A stretch of DNA of 64,000 nucleotides from Piscicola geometra (lineage: Eukaryota; Annelida; Clitellata; Hirudinida; Piscicolidae). The stretch is taken from assembly GCA_943735955.1 (NCBI GenBank), contig OX030958.1:2473531-2537530 (forward strand), read 5' to 3'. The notes below the pieces were generated by a model that was given only the letters and a program-made list of their open reading frames with translations, was not told where the DNA came from and did not search any database. Positions within the stretch are counted from its first letter, which is position 1. Each line of letters opens with the position of its first letter. Of the stretch, positions 34,901-38,919 are shown in pieces. Made by a program: the position numbers and the translations under genes.

Positions 34901-35624
34901 TTTCAAGTAAAAAGAAATCATTAGATAATTGAATTTACTCAAATTTTACAATGTTACTTAATTAAATACTTAAAGTAATATAATATGAGAAATATTATTA
35001 ACAAATATTTGTGCCGCCCACACTACACTGGGCTTAAGCAGTGGCATGAAGAAAGTTCTGCAATTGGTTGAAACGGATATAAGGATATATCAGGTTTGAC
35101 AAAGTTTTATGGTGGAAATAAACGTTCATAGAGAAAATTCTAGTGCAGTTGGACATGCACATGACATGTATCTTCAGCTGGTGGATCCTGAGCTCAGCTT
35201 AACCCTGGAACCGATTCAATGAGTTTCTTCTCTACCTTGAGTAAATAATGGGATCCAGTGGGCTAATTCAGGTTTTTTCCGAGGTAACAACAATTCTTAT
35301 TCACCCCTTCAGTGATCTCACTGAGTTCTCAAGCCAGAACCCACAGATAAACTAAATAAGAAAGAACTGTTAATCATAAATTGCGCTTTCTTTTTTGAGA
35401 CAATGTTTTAGTCACAAGTTAGCCAAAAATTGTTTTATGTGACACCCCCTTCATAACGAGCCAGAGCCGCAAGCCGAGTCAACAAATTTTCGATAGCCAG
35501 AAACGATAATAACAGACCATTGTGAGATAGGAATGTGGTGGATGGGGAAAGAGTCTATTTTTTTGAAGGTTTCTTCAGTAAGTGTGTCCAATGAAGATAA
35601 AACTGGAGCAACTCCTAGATCCAG
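262..35624 (-). CDS. SKIC2: Ski2-type superkiller RNA helicase gene (27 exons visible, both ends open)
   Basis: DExH-box helicase of the SKI complex, which threads cytoplasmic mRNA into the exosome (family knowledge). The exon chain on the minus strand gives, in order, the N-terminal conserved segments, motif [10 protein letters not shown], Ia [72 protein letters not shown], the inserted arch region and the C-terminal DSHCT helical domain. SKIC2 is preferred to MTR4 because of the [12 protein letters not shown] entry motif and the N-terminal segments. Visible coding length is about 3.2 kb. Reading phase agrees at every junction from 24043 down to 262 and from 35624 to 26681; the junction 26681 to 24043 is unresolved and may hide an exon. 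The first exon (about 40 codons expected) and the last (about 65 codons) were not found. Introns carry hAT, LINE, SINE, MITE and minisatellite DNA. No frameshift or stop was seen in the exons, so the gene looks functional. Confidence 0.93.
510..677 (-). CDS. SKIC2: SKIC2 exon, DSHCT domain ([19 protein letters not shown])
   Basis: Encodes [45 protein letters not shown] and ELLxTELxF are signature DSHCT residues. The acceptor TTCTACTACAG runs out of a long ACT-type microsatellite. Donor GAG|GTGTCT. Confidence 0.95.
680..960. repeat. TAG/ATT trinucleotide microsatellite in a SKIC2 intron
   Basis: Imperfect then perfect (TAG)n from about 690 to 900. It fills nearly the whole intron between the exons at 969 and 677 and reaches the splice acceptor. 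Confidence 0.9.
969..1019 (-). CDS. SKIC2: SKIC2 micro-exon ([17 protein letters not shown])
   Basis: A 51-nt, 17-codon exon matching VLRTLGYVDEAGTVKLA. Acceptor TCCAACAG, donor GAAG|GTACAA, phase 0 at both ends. Confidence 0.9.
1212..1330 (+). repeat. End of a hAT-like repeat (CAGGCTTGCAAA terminus)
   Basis: Starts CAGGCTTGCAAAGCC and contains CCGGCTCC and a GTCTCAAAAAAAAGAAAGCG block. Related ends occur at 1935-2010, 2827 and, inverted, 35380-35500. A right end for this copy was not found. Confidence 0.5.
1436..1900. other. AT-rich SKIC2 intron, no gene seen
   Basis: Mostly A/T with TATATA and GTATATG-type simple sequence. No coding or RNA feature recognised. Confidence 0.5.
2059..2169 (-). 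CDS. SKIC2: SKIC2 exon, DSHCT domain ([10 protein letters not shown])
   Basis: Encodes [20 protein letters not shown] and [22 protein letters not shown] is a landmark of Ski2/Mtr4 C-termini. Donor CTG|GTTTGT was chosen because it joins in phase to VLKHLNFVD. Confidence 0.88.
2266..2520. repeat. 12-bp minisatellite (CACTCCACACCC / CACTCCACATCC)
   Basis: About 20 copies in a SKIC2 intron, starting roughly 25 nt beyond the donor at 2545. It generates WSGCGV repeat open frames that are not genes. Confidence 0.9.
2545..2743 (-). CDS. SKIC2: SKIC2 exon ([20 protein letters not shown])
   Basis: Encodes [40 protein letters not shown] and [13 protein letters not shown]. Acceptor ATTGCAG, donor ACAG|GTGTTG; a 12-bp minisatellite begins about 25 nt past the donor. 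Confidence 0.85.
2827..4112. mobile_element. hAT-type element with 7/8 target-site duplication in a SKIC2 intron
   Basis: Left end CAGGCTTGCAAA, right end GTAAACCTG with CCGGCTCTGGCTCGG subterminal motifs in inverted orientation at both ends. Flanks GTGGTTGT (2819-2826) and GTGGTGGT (4113-4120) differ at one base, as expected for an aged 8-bp hAT duplication. Interior carries a fragment of a second hAT family and no intact transposase. Confidence 0.75.
3130..3622 (+). mobile_element. hAT-A family fragment (right end) nested in the 2827-4112 element
   Basis: Contains a decayed hAT dimerisation segment ([20 protein letters not shown]) and ends AATTTTTAAACGTGGAACAGCTCTA, the right terminus of the family called hAT-A here. 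The left end is missing. Confidence 0.75.
4303..4454 (-). CDS. SKIC2: SKIC2 exon ([20 protein letters not shown])
   Basis: Encodes [20 protein letters not shown] then [20 protein letters not shown] and [10 protein letters not shown]. Acceptor GTTTGCAG, donor TACAG|GTGAAAC, two bases completed by the exon at 2743. Confidence 0.82.
4860..5920 (-). mobile_element. hAT-A copy, near full length non-autonomous
   Basis: Begins TAGAGCTGTTCCATGATTAAA-like at 4877 and ends in the GATTAACGCGTTAATC ... AGATTAAAGCACA terminus near 5918. The minus strand encodes the hAT C-terminal dimerisation block: [33 protein letters not shown]. No full transposase. Confidence 0.8.
5940..6700. other. AT-rich SKIC2 intron, no gene seen
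   Basis: Low-complexity A/T sequence, with AAAATGAATAGCATTTTATTT-like internal duplication around 6230-6420. Nothing coding recognised. Confidence 0.4.
6811..7053 (-). CDS. SKIC2: SKIC2 exon, arch/KOW-like region
   Basis: Encodes [20 protein letters not shown] and [15 protein letters not shown], matching SAGRVVVVK and TLVLCDKPLS of Ski2, followed by an Ala/Glu-rich linker. Acceptor GCTTACAG, donor GCAG|GTGTCC. A 26-bp minisatellite starts almost at the acceptor. Confidence 0.9.
7060..7595. repeat. 26-bp minisatellite abutting a SKIC2 splice acceptor
   Basis: About 19-20 near-identical 26-bp units. On the gene strand each unit contains ACCACCTTACAG, which resembles the true acceptor CACTTGCTTACAG at 7054. 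Because 26 bp is not a multiple of three, it yields a spurious 26-residue repeat ORF. Confidence 0.95.
7620..7830 (-). mobile_element. tRNA-derived SINE copy
   Basis: Minus strand shows box A TTGGCTTAGATGG, AACTTAAAGGTCGCC and box B AGTTCGAATCCC, then a body shared with 32202-32450 (GTGTATATGATGCGGTGTTT). Diverged 3' end. Confidence 0.8.
8283..9671 (+). pseudogene. LINE reverse transcriptase fragment, uninterrupted frame
   Basis: A 462-codon open frame: [53 protein letters not shown], the catalytic YADDTQIYG, and the C-terminal domain ending [17 protein letters not shown]. The endonuclease domain is absent because the element is 5'-truncated; the first few codons belong to the host hAT. Lack of stops implies a recent insertion. 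It belongs to the CR1/L2/Jockey group by motif style. Confidence 0.9.
8293..10097 (+). mobile_element. 5'-truncated CR1/Jockey-group LINE inserted in hAT-A
   Basis: Begins inside the reverse transcriptase domain and ends with a TATTG pentanucleotide tail. TTAACA at 8287-8292 and 10098-10103 is a likely 6-bp target-site duplication. The 3' UTR includes an AT microsatellite (9856-9936). Confidence 0.85.
9850..9940. repeat. AT dinucleotide microsatellite
   Basis: (TA)n with interspersed CATGTTTATATATGTGC, within the LINE 3' region. Confidence 0.9.
10396..11420 (+). mobile_element. piggyBac-type transposase relic
   Basis: Frames at 10899-11090 and 11084-11350 give [40 protein letters not shown] then [17 protein letters not shown] and a terminal cysteine cluster [25 protein letters not shown]. 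The order fits the C-terminal half of piggyBac/PGBD transposases. It is frameshifted and truncated at the N-terminus. TTAATGCCC at 10397 might be the TTAA-flanked end; no matching right TTAA end was confirmed. Confidence 0.75.
11412..11680. repeat. Repeat end shared with 22300-22562
   Basis: The blocks ACAGATAGATAGTTACAACC, AGCGTGTTAAAATGATTTAA and TCAAGTCATTTAAAATAATA are near-identical to 22378-22562. Here it ends CGACTCCCAGGTCTGATCA, giving the terminus TCAGACCTGGGAGTCG. Confidence 0.8.
12158..12234 (-). CDS. SKIC2: SKIC2 exon ([19 protein letters not shown])
   Basis: [19 protein letters not shown] corresponds to the LPEYYxxxEEL segment of Ski2. Acceptor ACGACAG, donor AGG|GTCTGT, phase 0 into the exon at 7053. 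Confidence 0.8.
12404..12485 (-). CDS. SKIC2: SKIC2 exon ([13 protein letters not shown]), arch segment
   Basis: Encodes [27 protein letters not shown]. Acceptor TCGACAG. Two donors are possible: A|GTGGGT at 12404, which keeps phase with the next exon, and the stronger GGG|GTAAGG at 12387, which does not. Confidence 0.75.
12530..12580. repeat. CA dinucleotide microsatellite
   Basis: Interrupted (CA)n/(ACAC) run in the SKIC2 intron upstream of the exon at 12485. Confidence 0.85.
12834..12980 (-). CDS. SKIC2: SKIC2 exon ([20 protein letters not shown])
   Basis: Encodes [39 protein letters not shown], the winged-helix region. Acceptor TACCGCAG, donor GAG|GTGTGTG. Confidence 0.93.
13454..13518 (-). 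CDS. SKIC2: SKIC2 exon ([20 protein letters not shown])
   Basis: A 65-nt exon whose peptide matches the TVILLCKGRVPEMxxLHRMM segment after motif VI. Acceptor CACCAAG|GC completes the glycine codon; donor CTG|GTGAGT. Confidence 0.9.
14004..14057 (-). CDS. SKIC2: SKIC2 exon, motif VI ([12 protein letters not shown])
   Basis: Short 54-nt exon coding [19 protein letters not shown] with the arginine-finger motif. Acceptor TTGATGCAG, donor ACTG|GTTGGC. Confidence 0.95.
14395..15480. repeat. CACACCTCACCACCCCTAA minisatellite, split by a MITE
   Basis: Two blocks, 14395-14488 and 15094-15480, of short C/A-rich units (ACCACACCTCACCACCCC and variants) in the SKIC2 intron between motif V and motif VI exons. 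The MITE 14489-15093 separates them. Confidence 0.9.
14489..15093. mobile_element. 605-bp hAT-like MITE inside the minisatellite
   Basis: Termini CAGTGTTATTTTCG and CGAAAATATCACTG are inverted repeats. Flanks CTCACCAC (14481-14488) and CTCATCAC (15094-15101) are an 8-bp duplication with one mismatch. Interior repeats AACGAAAATAAAAACT and has no coding capacity. Confidence 0.85.
15589..15700 (-). CDS. SKIC2: SKIC2 exon, motif V
   Basis: Encodes [38 protein letters not shown]. Acceptor GACCAG, donor CTG|GTTTGT. The intron downstream contains a hAT MITE inside a minisatellite. Confidence 0.95.
15961..16823 (+). mobile_element. hAT-A copy with both ends and 8-bp TSD
   Basis: Starts TAGAGCTGTGCTTTAATC, ends GTGGAACAGCCCTA. 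Flanks AATATAAA (15953-15960) and AATATAAC (16824-16831) match at 7 of 8. Inside is a decayed hAT dimerisation segment at about 16430-16600. This is the best reference copy for the family. Confidence 0.88.
17020..18485 (+). mobile_element. hAT-A copy invaded by a LINE fragment and cut by a minisatellite
   Basis: Left terminus TAGAGCTGTGCTTTAATC at 17020; the dimerisation block [20 protein letters not shown] resumes at 18355-18425; the right terminus is replaced by a CACCACA array. Confidence 0.75.
17547..18290 (+). pseudogene. Non-LTR reverse transcriptase C-terminal fragment
   Basis: Contains [20 protein letters not shown] (catalytic FADD box), [13 protein letters not shown] and, after a frameshift near 17900-18010, [20 protein letters not shown]. 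The GHCLRM motif resembles RTE/R2-like LINEs. It has stops and frameshifts and lies within a hAT-A copy. Confidence 0.75.
18486..19512. repeat. 1-kb CACCACA satellite-like array
   Basis: Irregular array of CACCACA, ACACCACC and CACAACACC. It ends about 5 nt from the SKIC2 donor at 19517 on the gene strand. All Thr/His-rich frames in it are artefacts. Confidence 0.95.
19517..19627 (-). CDS. SKIC2: SKIC2 exon ([20 protein letters not shown])
   Basis: Encodes [20 protein letters not shown] and [17 protein letters not shown]. The acceptor TGGCCAG lacks a polypyrimidine tract; upstream lies a 15-bp minisatellite whose copies resemble the acceptor region. Donor AAG|GTGTCT. Confidence 0.92.
19640..19775. 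repeat. 15-bp minisatellite before a SKIC2 acceptor
   Basis: Gene-strand unit GACAAAATGTCCAAG repeated about eight times, decaying toward the acceptor region TACAAAATGTCTGGCCAG. It encodes KDKMS repeats in frame with the downstream exon, but the upstream exon joins directly by homology (ALPQ to VRALRQ). Confidence 0.9.
19814..20026 (-). CDS. SKIC2: SKIC2 exon, start of RecA2 and motif IV
   Basis: Begins [20 protein letters not shown], then [17 protein letters not shown] and ends KPVDQALPQ. Acceptor GACAACAG, donor CTCAG|GTTAAT, phase 0 at both ends. Confidence 0.93.
20379..20475 (-). CDS. SKIC2: SKIC2 exon ([14 protein letters not shown])
   Basis: Encodes [20 protein letters not shown] and [12 protein letters not shown], the basic linker between RecA domains. 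Acceptor CTTGAAG, donor AACAG|GTTCCT. Confidence 0.9.
20608..21218. mobile_element. 611-bp MITE with perfect 16-bp TIRs and 4-bp TSD
   Basis: ATTAGGGTTATGAATT at the left and its exact complement at the right. GCTC flanks both ends (20604-20607, 21219-21222). The interior has several AAAAAAG-CTCCCCAC inverted blocks and no ORF. Confidence 0.88.
21375..21521 (-). CDS. SKIC2: SKIC2 exon ([20 protein letters not shown])
   Basis: Encodes [28 protein letters not shown] and [15 protein letters not shown], all strongly Ski2-like. Acceptor CATCATCAG continues an ATC microsatellite (21522-21560). Donor AGG|GTGAGT. Confidence 0.94.
21522..21560. repeat. ATC/GAT microsatellite at a SKIC2 acceptor
   Basis: The gene strand reads CACCATCATCATCATCATCAG with the final CAG used as acceptor of the exon at 21521. 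Confidence 0.85.
21581..22562. mobile_element. About 1-kb MITE-like element (TAGACCTTAGAGTCGACTT end)
   Basis: Left end TAGACCTTAGAGTCGAC; right end ATAATTCGACTCC, inverted and similar. The right 260 bp are shared with 11412-11680. No transposase recognised in the interior; a clean TSD was not found. Confidence 0.6.
22621..22727 (-). CDS. SKIC2: SKIC2 exon, motif III (LSATVPN)
   Basis: Encodes [36 protein letters not shown]. Separated from the motif II exon by a 70-nt intron. Acceptor GTTGCAG, donor GGG|GTGAGT after two bases of a glycine codon. Confidence 0.95.
22798..22882 (-). CDS. SKIC2: SKIC2 exon, motif II (DEVH)
   Basis: Encodes [20 protein letters not shown] then VHYINDAE, containing the DEVH Walker B. 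The acceptor CACACAG|G is directly preceded by about 37 CA dinucleotides instead of an ordinary polypyrimidine tract. Donor GAG|GTCCTT. Confidence 0.95.
22885..22960. repeat. GT dinucleotide microsatellite adjoining a SKIC2 acceptor
   Basis: About 37 GT units, read as CA on the gene strand, running straight into CAG|G at 22882. Confidence 0.97.
23079..23225 (-). CDS. SKIC2: SKIC2 exon, helicase motifs Ia-Ic
   Basis: Encodes [31 protein letters not shown] and IMTTEILR. Acceptor TTCTAG, donor CTCAG|GTGATAGG. Confidence 0.95.
23522..23667 (-). CDS. SKIC2: SKIC2 exon, Walker A / helicase motif I
   Basis: Encodes [13 protein letters not shown] and the ATP-binding loop AAHTSAGKT followed by [10 protein letters not shown]. 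Acceptor CCTCAG|TACC; donor CCAA|GTAAAG. The intron just upstream repeats CAG|TACC twice within a CACCACAGTACC tandem. Confidence 0.95.
23923..24043 (-). CDS. SKIC2: SKIC2 exon preceding the helicase core ([17 protein letters not shown])
   Basis: The peptide ends [11 protein letters not shown], equivalent to the DFxxLxPxPA stretch just before the PFELD motif of Ski2. Donor ACG|GTGTGT in phase 0. The start is placed at AACACAG|A but an acceptor about 14 nt earlier or further in is possible. A complete hAT element (24077-25588) lies 34 bp upstream in the same intron. Confidence 0.75.
24077..25588 (+). mobile_element. 1.5-kb hAT element with perfect 8-bp TSD in a SKIC2 intron
   Basis: Begins TAGAGGTCGGATCGGGTACC and ends CATGTCCGACCTCTA. 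GTGTGTAT flanks both sides exactly (24069-24076, 25589-25596). Subterminal regions are rich in CGGGAACGGGA motifs in inverted orientation. Confidence 0.93.
25071..25264 (+). pseudogene. hAT transposase C-terminal remnant
   Basis: Plus frame reads [40 protein letters not shown] then [10 protein letters not shown] and stop: the hAT dimerisation region. Nothing upstream encodes the catalytic core, so the element is internally deleted and non-autonomous. Confidence 0.75.
25630..25856 (+). mobile_element. hAT-A right terminus with internal tandem copies
   Basis: Ends TCGTGGAACAGCTCTA. Between 25695 and 25845 the block TTAATCGGTCGATTAACTTG recurs about four times. Confidence 0.8.
25915..26165 (+). 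mobile_element. hAT-A internal fragment
   Basis: Shares ACAGCCTTCACCAAACAAGA, AACTTCAGATTCTGAAGATG and TGTGAACGTCTATTCAGCTT with copies at 43240 and 50760. Termini absent. Confidence 0.75.
26190..26480. other. AT-rich SKIC2 intron, no feature
   Basis: Includes a small palindromic stretch of TAGTAATAATGATTATTATCACTA type; nothing else recognised. Confidence 0.4.
26630..26681 (-). CDS. SKIC2: SKIC2 exon ([12 protein letters not shown]), 3' end uncertain
   Basis: [12 protein letters not shown] matches the conserved DLLTIPPGFKKG motif of Ski2 N-termini. The acceptor CAACAG|AG completes the codon left by the previous exon. The donor is not clear: the frame stays open beyond 26540 and several weak GT sites occur, so the 26630 end is a guess. 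Confidence 0.55.
26931..26990 (-). CDS. SKIC2: SKIC2 exon, acidic segment ([20 protein letters not shown])
   Basis: A 60-nt exon with acceptor GCAACAG and donor AAAG|GTAAAAG. It corresponds in position to the EEEIDFEKDLL acidic stretch of Ski2 proteins. Phase matches the exons on both sides. Confidence 0.65.
27157..27274 (-). CDS. SKIC2: SKIC2 exon ([18 protein letters not shown])
   Basis: In the frame beginning ESVEEGAAQ the peptide HSLSFSRRP ... NRPFQPG resembles the SLSLRRPP ... YPFWPGG segment of vertebrate SKIV2L. Acceptor CACACAG, donor CTG|GTTTTT, leaving one base that the next exon completes. A second open frame exists here but does not fit phase. Confidence 0.65.
27816..28151. mobile_element. 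336-bp MITE related to the one at 20608
   Basis: Left end ATTGGGGTTATGACT and right end GTTATAACCCTACC are imperfect inverted repeats; GTGC flanks both sides (27812-27815, 28152-28155), again a 4-bp duplication. Confidence 0.65.
28156..28480. other. Intronic sequence, no feature seen
   Basis: AT-rich single-copy-looking sequence within the SKIC2 intron between exons 32001 and 27274. Confidence 0.4.
28510..28680. repeat. GTTGTTG/CAACAAC-rich short tandem block at LINE 3' end
   Basis: Units of the form GGTTGTTGTTCTCTGAT repeat 6-8 times imperfectly at the 3' end of the RTE-like element. Confidence 0.7.
28633..29508 (-). pseudogene. Reverse transcriptase, catalytic box and C-terminal part
   Basis: [20 protein letters not shown] (FADD catalytic box), [15 protein letters not shown] and [20 protein letters not shown]. 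The frame then runs into a CAACAACCAG-rich repeat tail. Confidence 0.92.
29532..30245 (-). pseudogene. Reverse transcriptase, N-terminal part
   Basis: [73 protein letters not shown] and [12 protein letters not shown] are classic RT blocks 1-4. The frame is lost near 29532, before the catalytic box. Confidence 0.92.
31884..32001 (-). CDS. SKIC2: SKIC2 exon ([11 protein letters not shown] ... [12 protein letters not shown])
   Basis: [12 protein letters not shown] matches the Ski2 N-terminal signature HPxTGxxLGxxEV. Acceptor CTCCAG with one leading base; donor GAG|GTCTCA is weak. Phase fits both neighbours. Confidence 0.75.
32202..32450 (+). mobile_element. tRNA-derived SINE with LINE-like 3' tail
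   Basis: Pol III boxes: TGGCTTAGATGG (A) and TGTTCGAATCCC (B), followed by a body and the tail GTAACATGGCCTGCGTCTGT, CAAGC. The tail matches the 3' end of the LINE at 37924-37965. Confidence 0.85.
32460..33280. other. Intron/intergenic AT-rich, no gene seen
   Basis: Contains a C9 run at 32758-32767 and T-rich stretches. No coding segment recognised on either strand. Confidence 0.4.
33285..33888 (+). mobile_element. CR1-group LINE 3' end (family L-B)
   Basis: Ends with the RT C-terminus ([36 protein letters not shown]) followed by GAGCGCTATAGAAATTTGAT and a TTGA-type tail. The same sequence recurs inverted at 53041-53480 and 54425-55385. Confidence 0.8.
33889..35343. mobile_element. 1.45-kb element with about 140-bp TIRs
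   Basis: 33889-34036 begins TGGGTTCTGGCTTGAGAACT and is inverted at 35215-35343, with matching internal blocks GTGAATAAGAATTGTTGTT and AGAGAAGAAACTCAT. A hAT-A fragment and a C16 run (34841-34857) lie between the arms. No TSD confirmed. Confidence 0.75.
34036..34740 (+). mobile_element. hAT-A internal fragment
   Basis: Frame 34411-34656 encodes [37 protein letters not shown], the best preserved dimerisation block in the family. Lies inside the long-TIR element. Confidence 0.85.
35345..35517. repeat. Inverted end of the CAGGCTTG repeat family
   Basis: ATTGCGCTTTCTTTTTTGAG and GAGCCAGAGCCGCAAGCCGA match, inverted, the repeat end at 1212-1330. Confidence 0.6.
35518..35624 (-). CDS. SKIC2: SKIC2 exon, N-terminal conserved segment ([16 protein letters not shown])
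   Basis: The open frame reads [18 protein letters not shown] then [18 protein letters not shown]. It aligns by eye with the N-terminal Ski2 segment that ends in LPLHGVEHS in vertebrates. Acceptor GCTAAG, donor TG|GTCTGT. The two leftover bases join the single base opening the exon at 32001. It is the most 5' exon I can place. Confidence 0.72.
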
Positions 35625-36050
35625 CTTAGCGTGAATAGTAATTGAGATTCATTATTCATTATAAGAAATATAAATTATTATTAAATTTATTTAACCGTTA
35701 AAAATTAACGGTTAAATAAATTAATTAACAAATATTAACTTGAATCAAGTAACGATATTTTTTTACATAATAATAAATCAATATAATGAAAATTAATGCA
35801 TAATTACTGAAGCAAGAATAGCTAGTTCCAGTTCATTGATATCTTTCATACTTTTCAAGAAAATCTTGTAAAAGAATTGCAGAGCTTGCTTGTTTATTTG
35901 TCTATAATATATAAAAGTGAATGAGAATAAAAATAAAACAAGAAAATATTTCAATATGTTTTTACAGTTCTATAGTTCATTGCAAAAATTTAAAGACGAG
36001 TTGAATTTTATTTAAAAAATCTTTAAAAATAAATAATCGAACCATGTTAG
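35625..36050. other. AT-rich, no gene seen (SKIC2 first exon expected upstream)
   Basis: Nothing matching the expected N-terminal Ski2 codons was recognised here or further right. Confidence 0.4.
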
Positions 36051-36057
36051 TAATATG

Positions 36058-36256
36058 GAGAGCGTGGATGGCTTAGATGATAGACGTCGGACTTGCGACT
36101 TAAAGGTTGCCTGTTCGAATCCCTGATAAGCAACCGTGAACTATCATATACCTTGTGTAAATGATGCGGTGTTTGCAACGTATGCATTGAGAGATGTGTC
36201 CGGAGTGTGGAGTGGTGCCTCGGCGCATAAGAACCATGGTTCTTTGAACCATTAAA
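36058..36256 (+). mobile_element. tRNA-derived SINE copy
   Basis: Box A TGGCTTAGATGA, box B TGTTCGAATCCC, body closely matching 32202-32400. The tail is cut after ACATGGCTTAAG where LINE sequence begins. Confidence 0.85.
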
Positions 36257-36259
36257 ACA

Positions 36260-36417
36260 TGGCTTAAGTCTCACCGTCACCAAACCCGAAGATGCTGCTC
36301 GCCTCCAGGAGGACCTGAACCTACTCGCACAATGGGAACAGAAATGGATGATGGAATTCCACCCCAAGAAATGCCAAGTCCTGTCAATCACCCGCAAGCA
36401 ACAACCAGATGTGCATA
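36260..36417 (+). pseudogene. Reverse transcriptase fragment
   Basis: Plus frame reads VTKPEDAARLQEDLNLLAQW, EQKWMMEFHPKKCQVLSI, the region just after the YxDD box of non-LTR RTs. Fused directly to the SINE tail. Confidence 0.7.
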
Positions 36418-36689
36418 AATATACCCTACATATTATTAAATTATATTATTCGGAAAAAAATAAAATTATATTGTTGCTCAATAAATCGCGATGATCAGCG
36501 AGACGCTAAAATCAGAACAAGAATTGTTGGAATTAACAAAATAGTCAAAAACTCATATAAATTGAGTATTCTAAAAACGAGAGAATTAAAAACACGTTTT
36601 TAAATATTCCTATGACTGAATAAATCAAAACGTATAGAGTTAAAACATAAATCTAAATATTTATTATTTGAGATTTGTAAAAGAAATCA

Positions 36690-37968
36690 CATTCCATCAC
36701 TTCACTTCTTAAAACCAAAGCCGTGTTCACCTTATTGCTCTTGACTTTGCTAAAGCTTTTGACACTCTCGATCACCATACCCTCGCCTTCAATCCTGCAC
36801 TTCTTCCTCTTGATGAAAACATATTCAACCTTCTCATTTCCTTCCTTAGCACATTCCACCATTTATTTATATCAATTTTCGAGTATCCTTCCCATCAACT
36901 CTAGCGTGGTCCAAGGTTCAGTTCTTGGTCCATCTACTTTTATAATTAACGCCTCTTCACTTCAACCATATCACCTTTCTAATAATATATTAAAATTTGC
37001 TGATGACACTTATCTCATTATTCCATCATCTAACACTCATACCATCCAATTAGAGCTTGACTCCCTTTCTGAGTGGGCCAAGCTCAGTAACCTTTCACTT
37101 AACCTCAAAAAATCATTCGAACTTGTAGTCCACACTAGTCATAAACACATCACACCACAAGTTTTACATCCATCCATTCAACGCACTAAAAAACTCACCA
37201 TCTTAGGTATCACATTCACCGACACTTTCAACATTTCACCACACAAATAATGTCAAAAATGCTTTAAAACTTTTCATGCCGTCAAAACAATCCGTTCCAT
37301 GGACTCTTTGGTGCCAAACTCTTTGACATCACTAAGTCCCTCATCATCTGTCACCTTAAATATGTAGCTCTTTCTTGGTCTGGTTTTGCTAAACAGCAAC
37401 CTATCATGCAACTTCAGTCCTTTATTAATAAACTAATTAGACTTAAATATCTTCCCTCTCTCTACCCATCTATCACTTCTATTTTTACCACTTTAGACAC
37501 TTAAATATTTTTTTTAATATCCACTAACTCTGACTACGTTCTTCACCAAATTCTACCCTCTCTTAAAACTTCTACACATAACTTGAGACCTCGTAAGCAC
37601 AATTTCGATACACCAATATATAACACGTTCGAAAGCAAAACATTCCTCCCTCGTCTTCTGAAACATCTCATTCTATAGTTTGTATTTATATTATCATTTC
37701 TGATTTGTATTACTTATTTATTTATTTATTATCATATTTTCAATATCTTTGGTCGAGTTGTTTGATTTTAATCCATTATCATTTGCATTAGAATCTAATA
37801 ATTATCTTTTAGTTATGATATATTTTTAATGTATATTATTTTTCATCTTTAAATTTCAATCTGTTTCGCTTTCTCGGTTTTATTTTGGTTATTGTTCACC
37901 TTCTATTTTTTTAATTTTTTGTAACATGGCTTGCGTCTGTCAAGCCGTGATGAATAAAGATTTTTTTT
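36690..37968 (+). mobile_element. LINE fragment (family L-C) with 3' tail shared by the SINE
   Basis: RT blocks VVQGSVLGPSTFIINASSLQ and the catalytic KFADDTYLIIPSSN at 36723-37250; decayed C-terminus to about 37680; 3' end GTAACATGGCTTGCGTCTGT, CAAGCCGTGATGAATAAAG plus T run. A second copy of the RT C-terminus is at 53860-54290. Confidence 0.85.
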
Positions 37969-38347
37969 TAAATTATAAAAACTAGTTTATCTTTTTTCCC
38001 TGTAAATTCTTTGGGTAATACTCGAAGATTTATCCATACAGTTCTCACTAATCCAATACAGCGATTTTGCATTTCACGGAGGAACTCTAGTAAAGGAAAA
38101 AAATTATTCGTAACAACTGGTAGTCAATGTTCTATCAGGTCGATTACAGCAGTCATTCCAAAAGTTTTGAAGTGCCTTACCTCCGTGGTCATTACCAAAA
38201 AATGACTTCATCTTCAAACAATACCCCGTTTTGGCATCACAAAAGCACAAAATTTAGCATGTACTGTTCTACCTAAAACGACTTCAAAATAATACAAACT
38301 TTTCATTCACCTTTAGATACTAAAGTGGATTTTGATGGTTTTTATCA

Positions 38348-38709
38348 AGAGCGGCGATCCGCTGCAAATCTTGGGGGGGGGGGTCCTTCCCAGCATGGAT
38401 GATCCTGGAGGGTCCTGGGATCAAGACCCCTCTTCCCCCACTCAAAAAAATATTTGTAACTTTTGTTCAATACTAATATTTAAGTAAGCAATGAATAGTT
38501 TTATTTTTTAGAAAGCTATAACTATAACTACACATACTCACAATGTATTACTATGTAAACATTCTGTTTTATGCCATATTTGACGATTATGTTCGCATCA
38601 AAACAAGAGTTTTAAATTTTTTTTATTGAATAAAGAGGGGGGTCCACATTGAAGCGGACCAAAACTCCCTACCAAAAATTTGAAGATCCGGATCTCAGGA
38701 TCGCCGCCC
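38348..38709. mobile_element. MITE with GGCGGCGATCC termini, copy 1
   Basis: Left AGAGCGGCGATCC and right GGATCGCCGCCCA are inverted. The interior (ACTACACATACTCACAATGT and the TTTGACGATTATGTTCGCAT block) is the same as 55481-55775. Poly-G/poly-C runs flank both arms. Confidence 0.85.
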
Positions 38710-38919
38710 ATGGACACAGCCCATGTTAGAAAATATATTAGAAAATTAAAATTGATCGGGGAGAATAATAATGAAGTTAATATTTAAAATATGCTGAATA
38801 ATAAATAACATGAAACACATGGTTATTATTTCATTCAGAAAATAATTTCTAAACCAATTTTAAGTTAGTGAATATTTTATCATCTACATCAAATTAATGA
38901 ATACATTTTAAAATCAACG

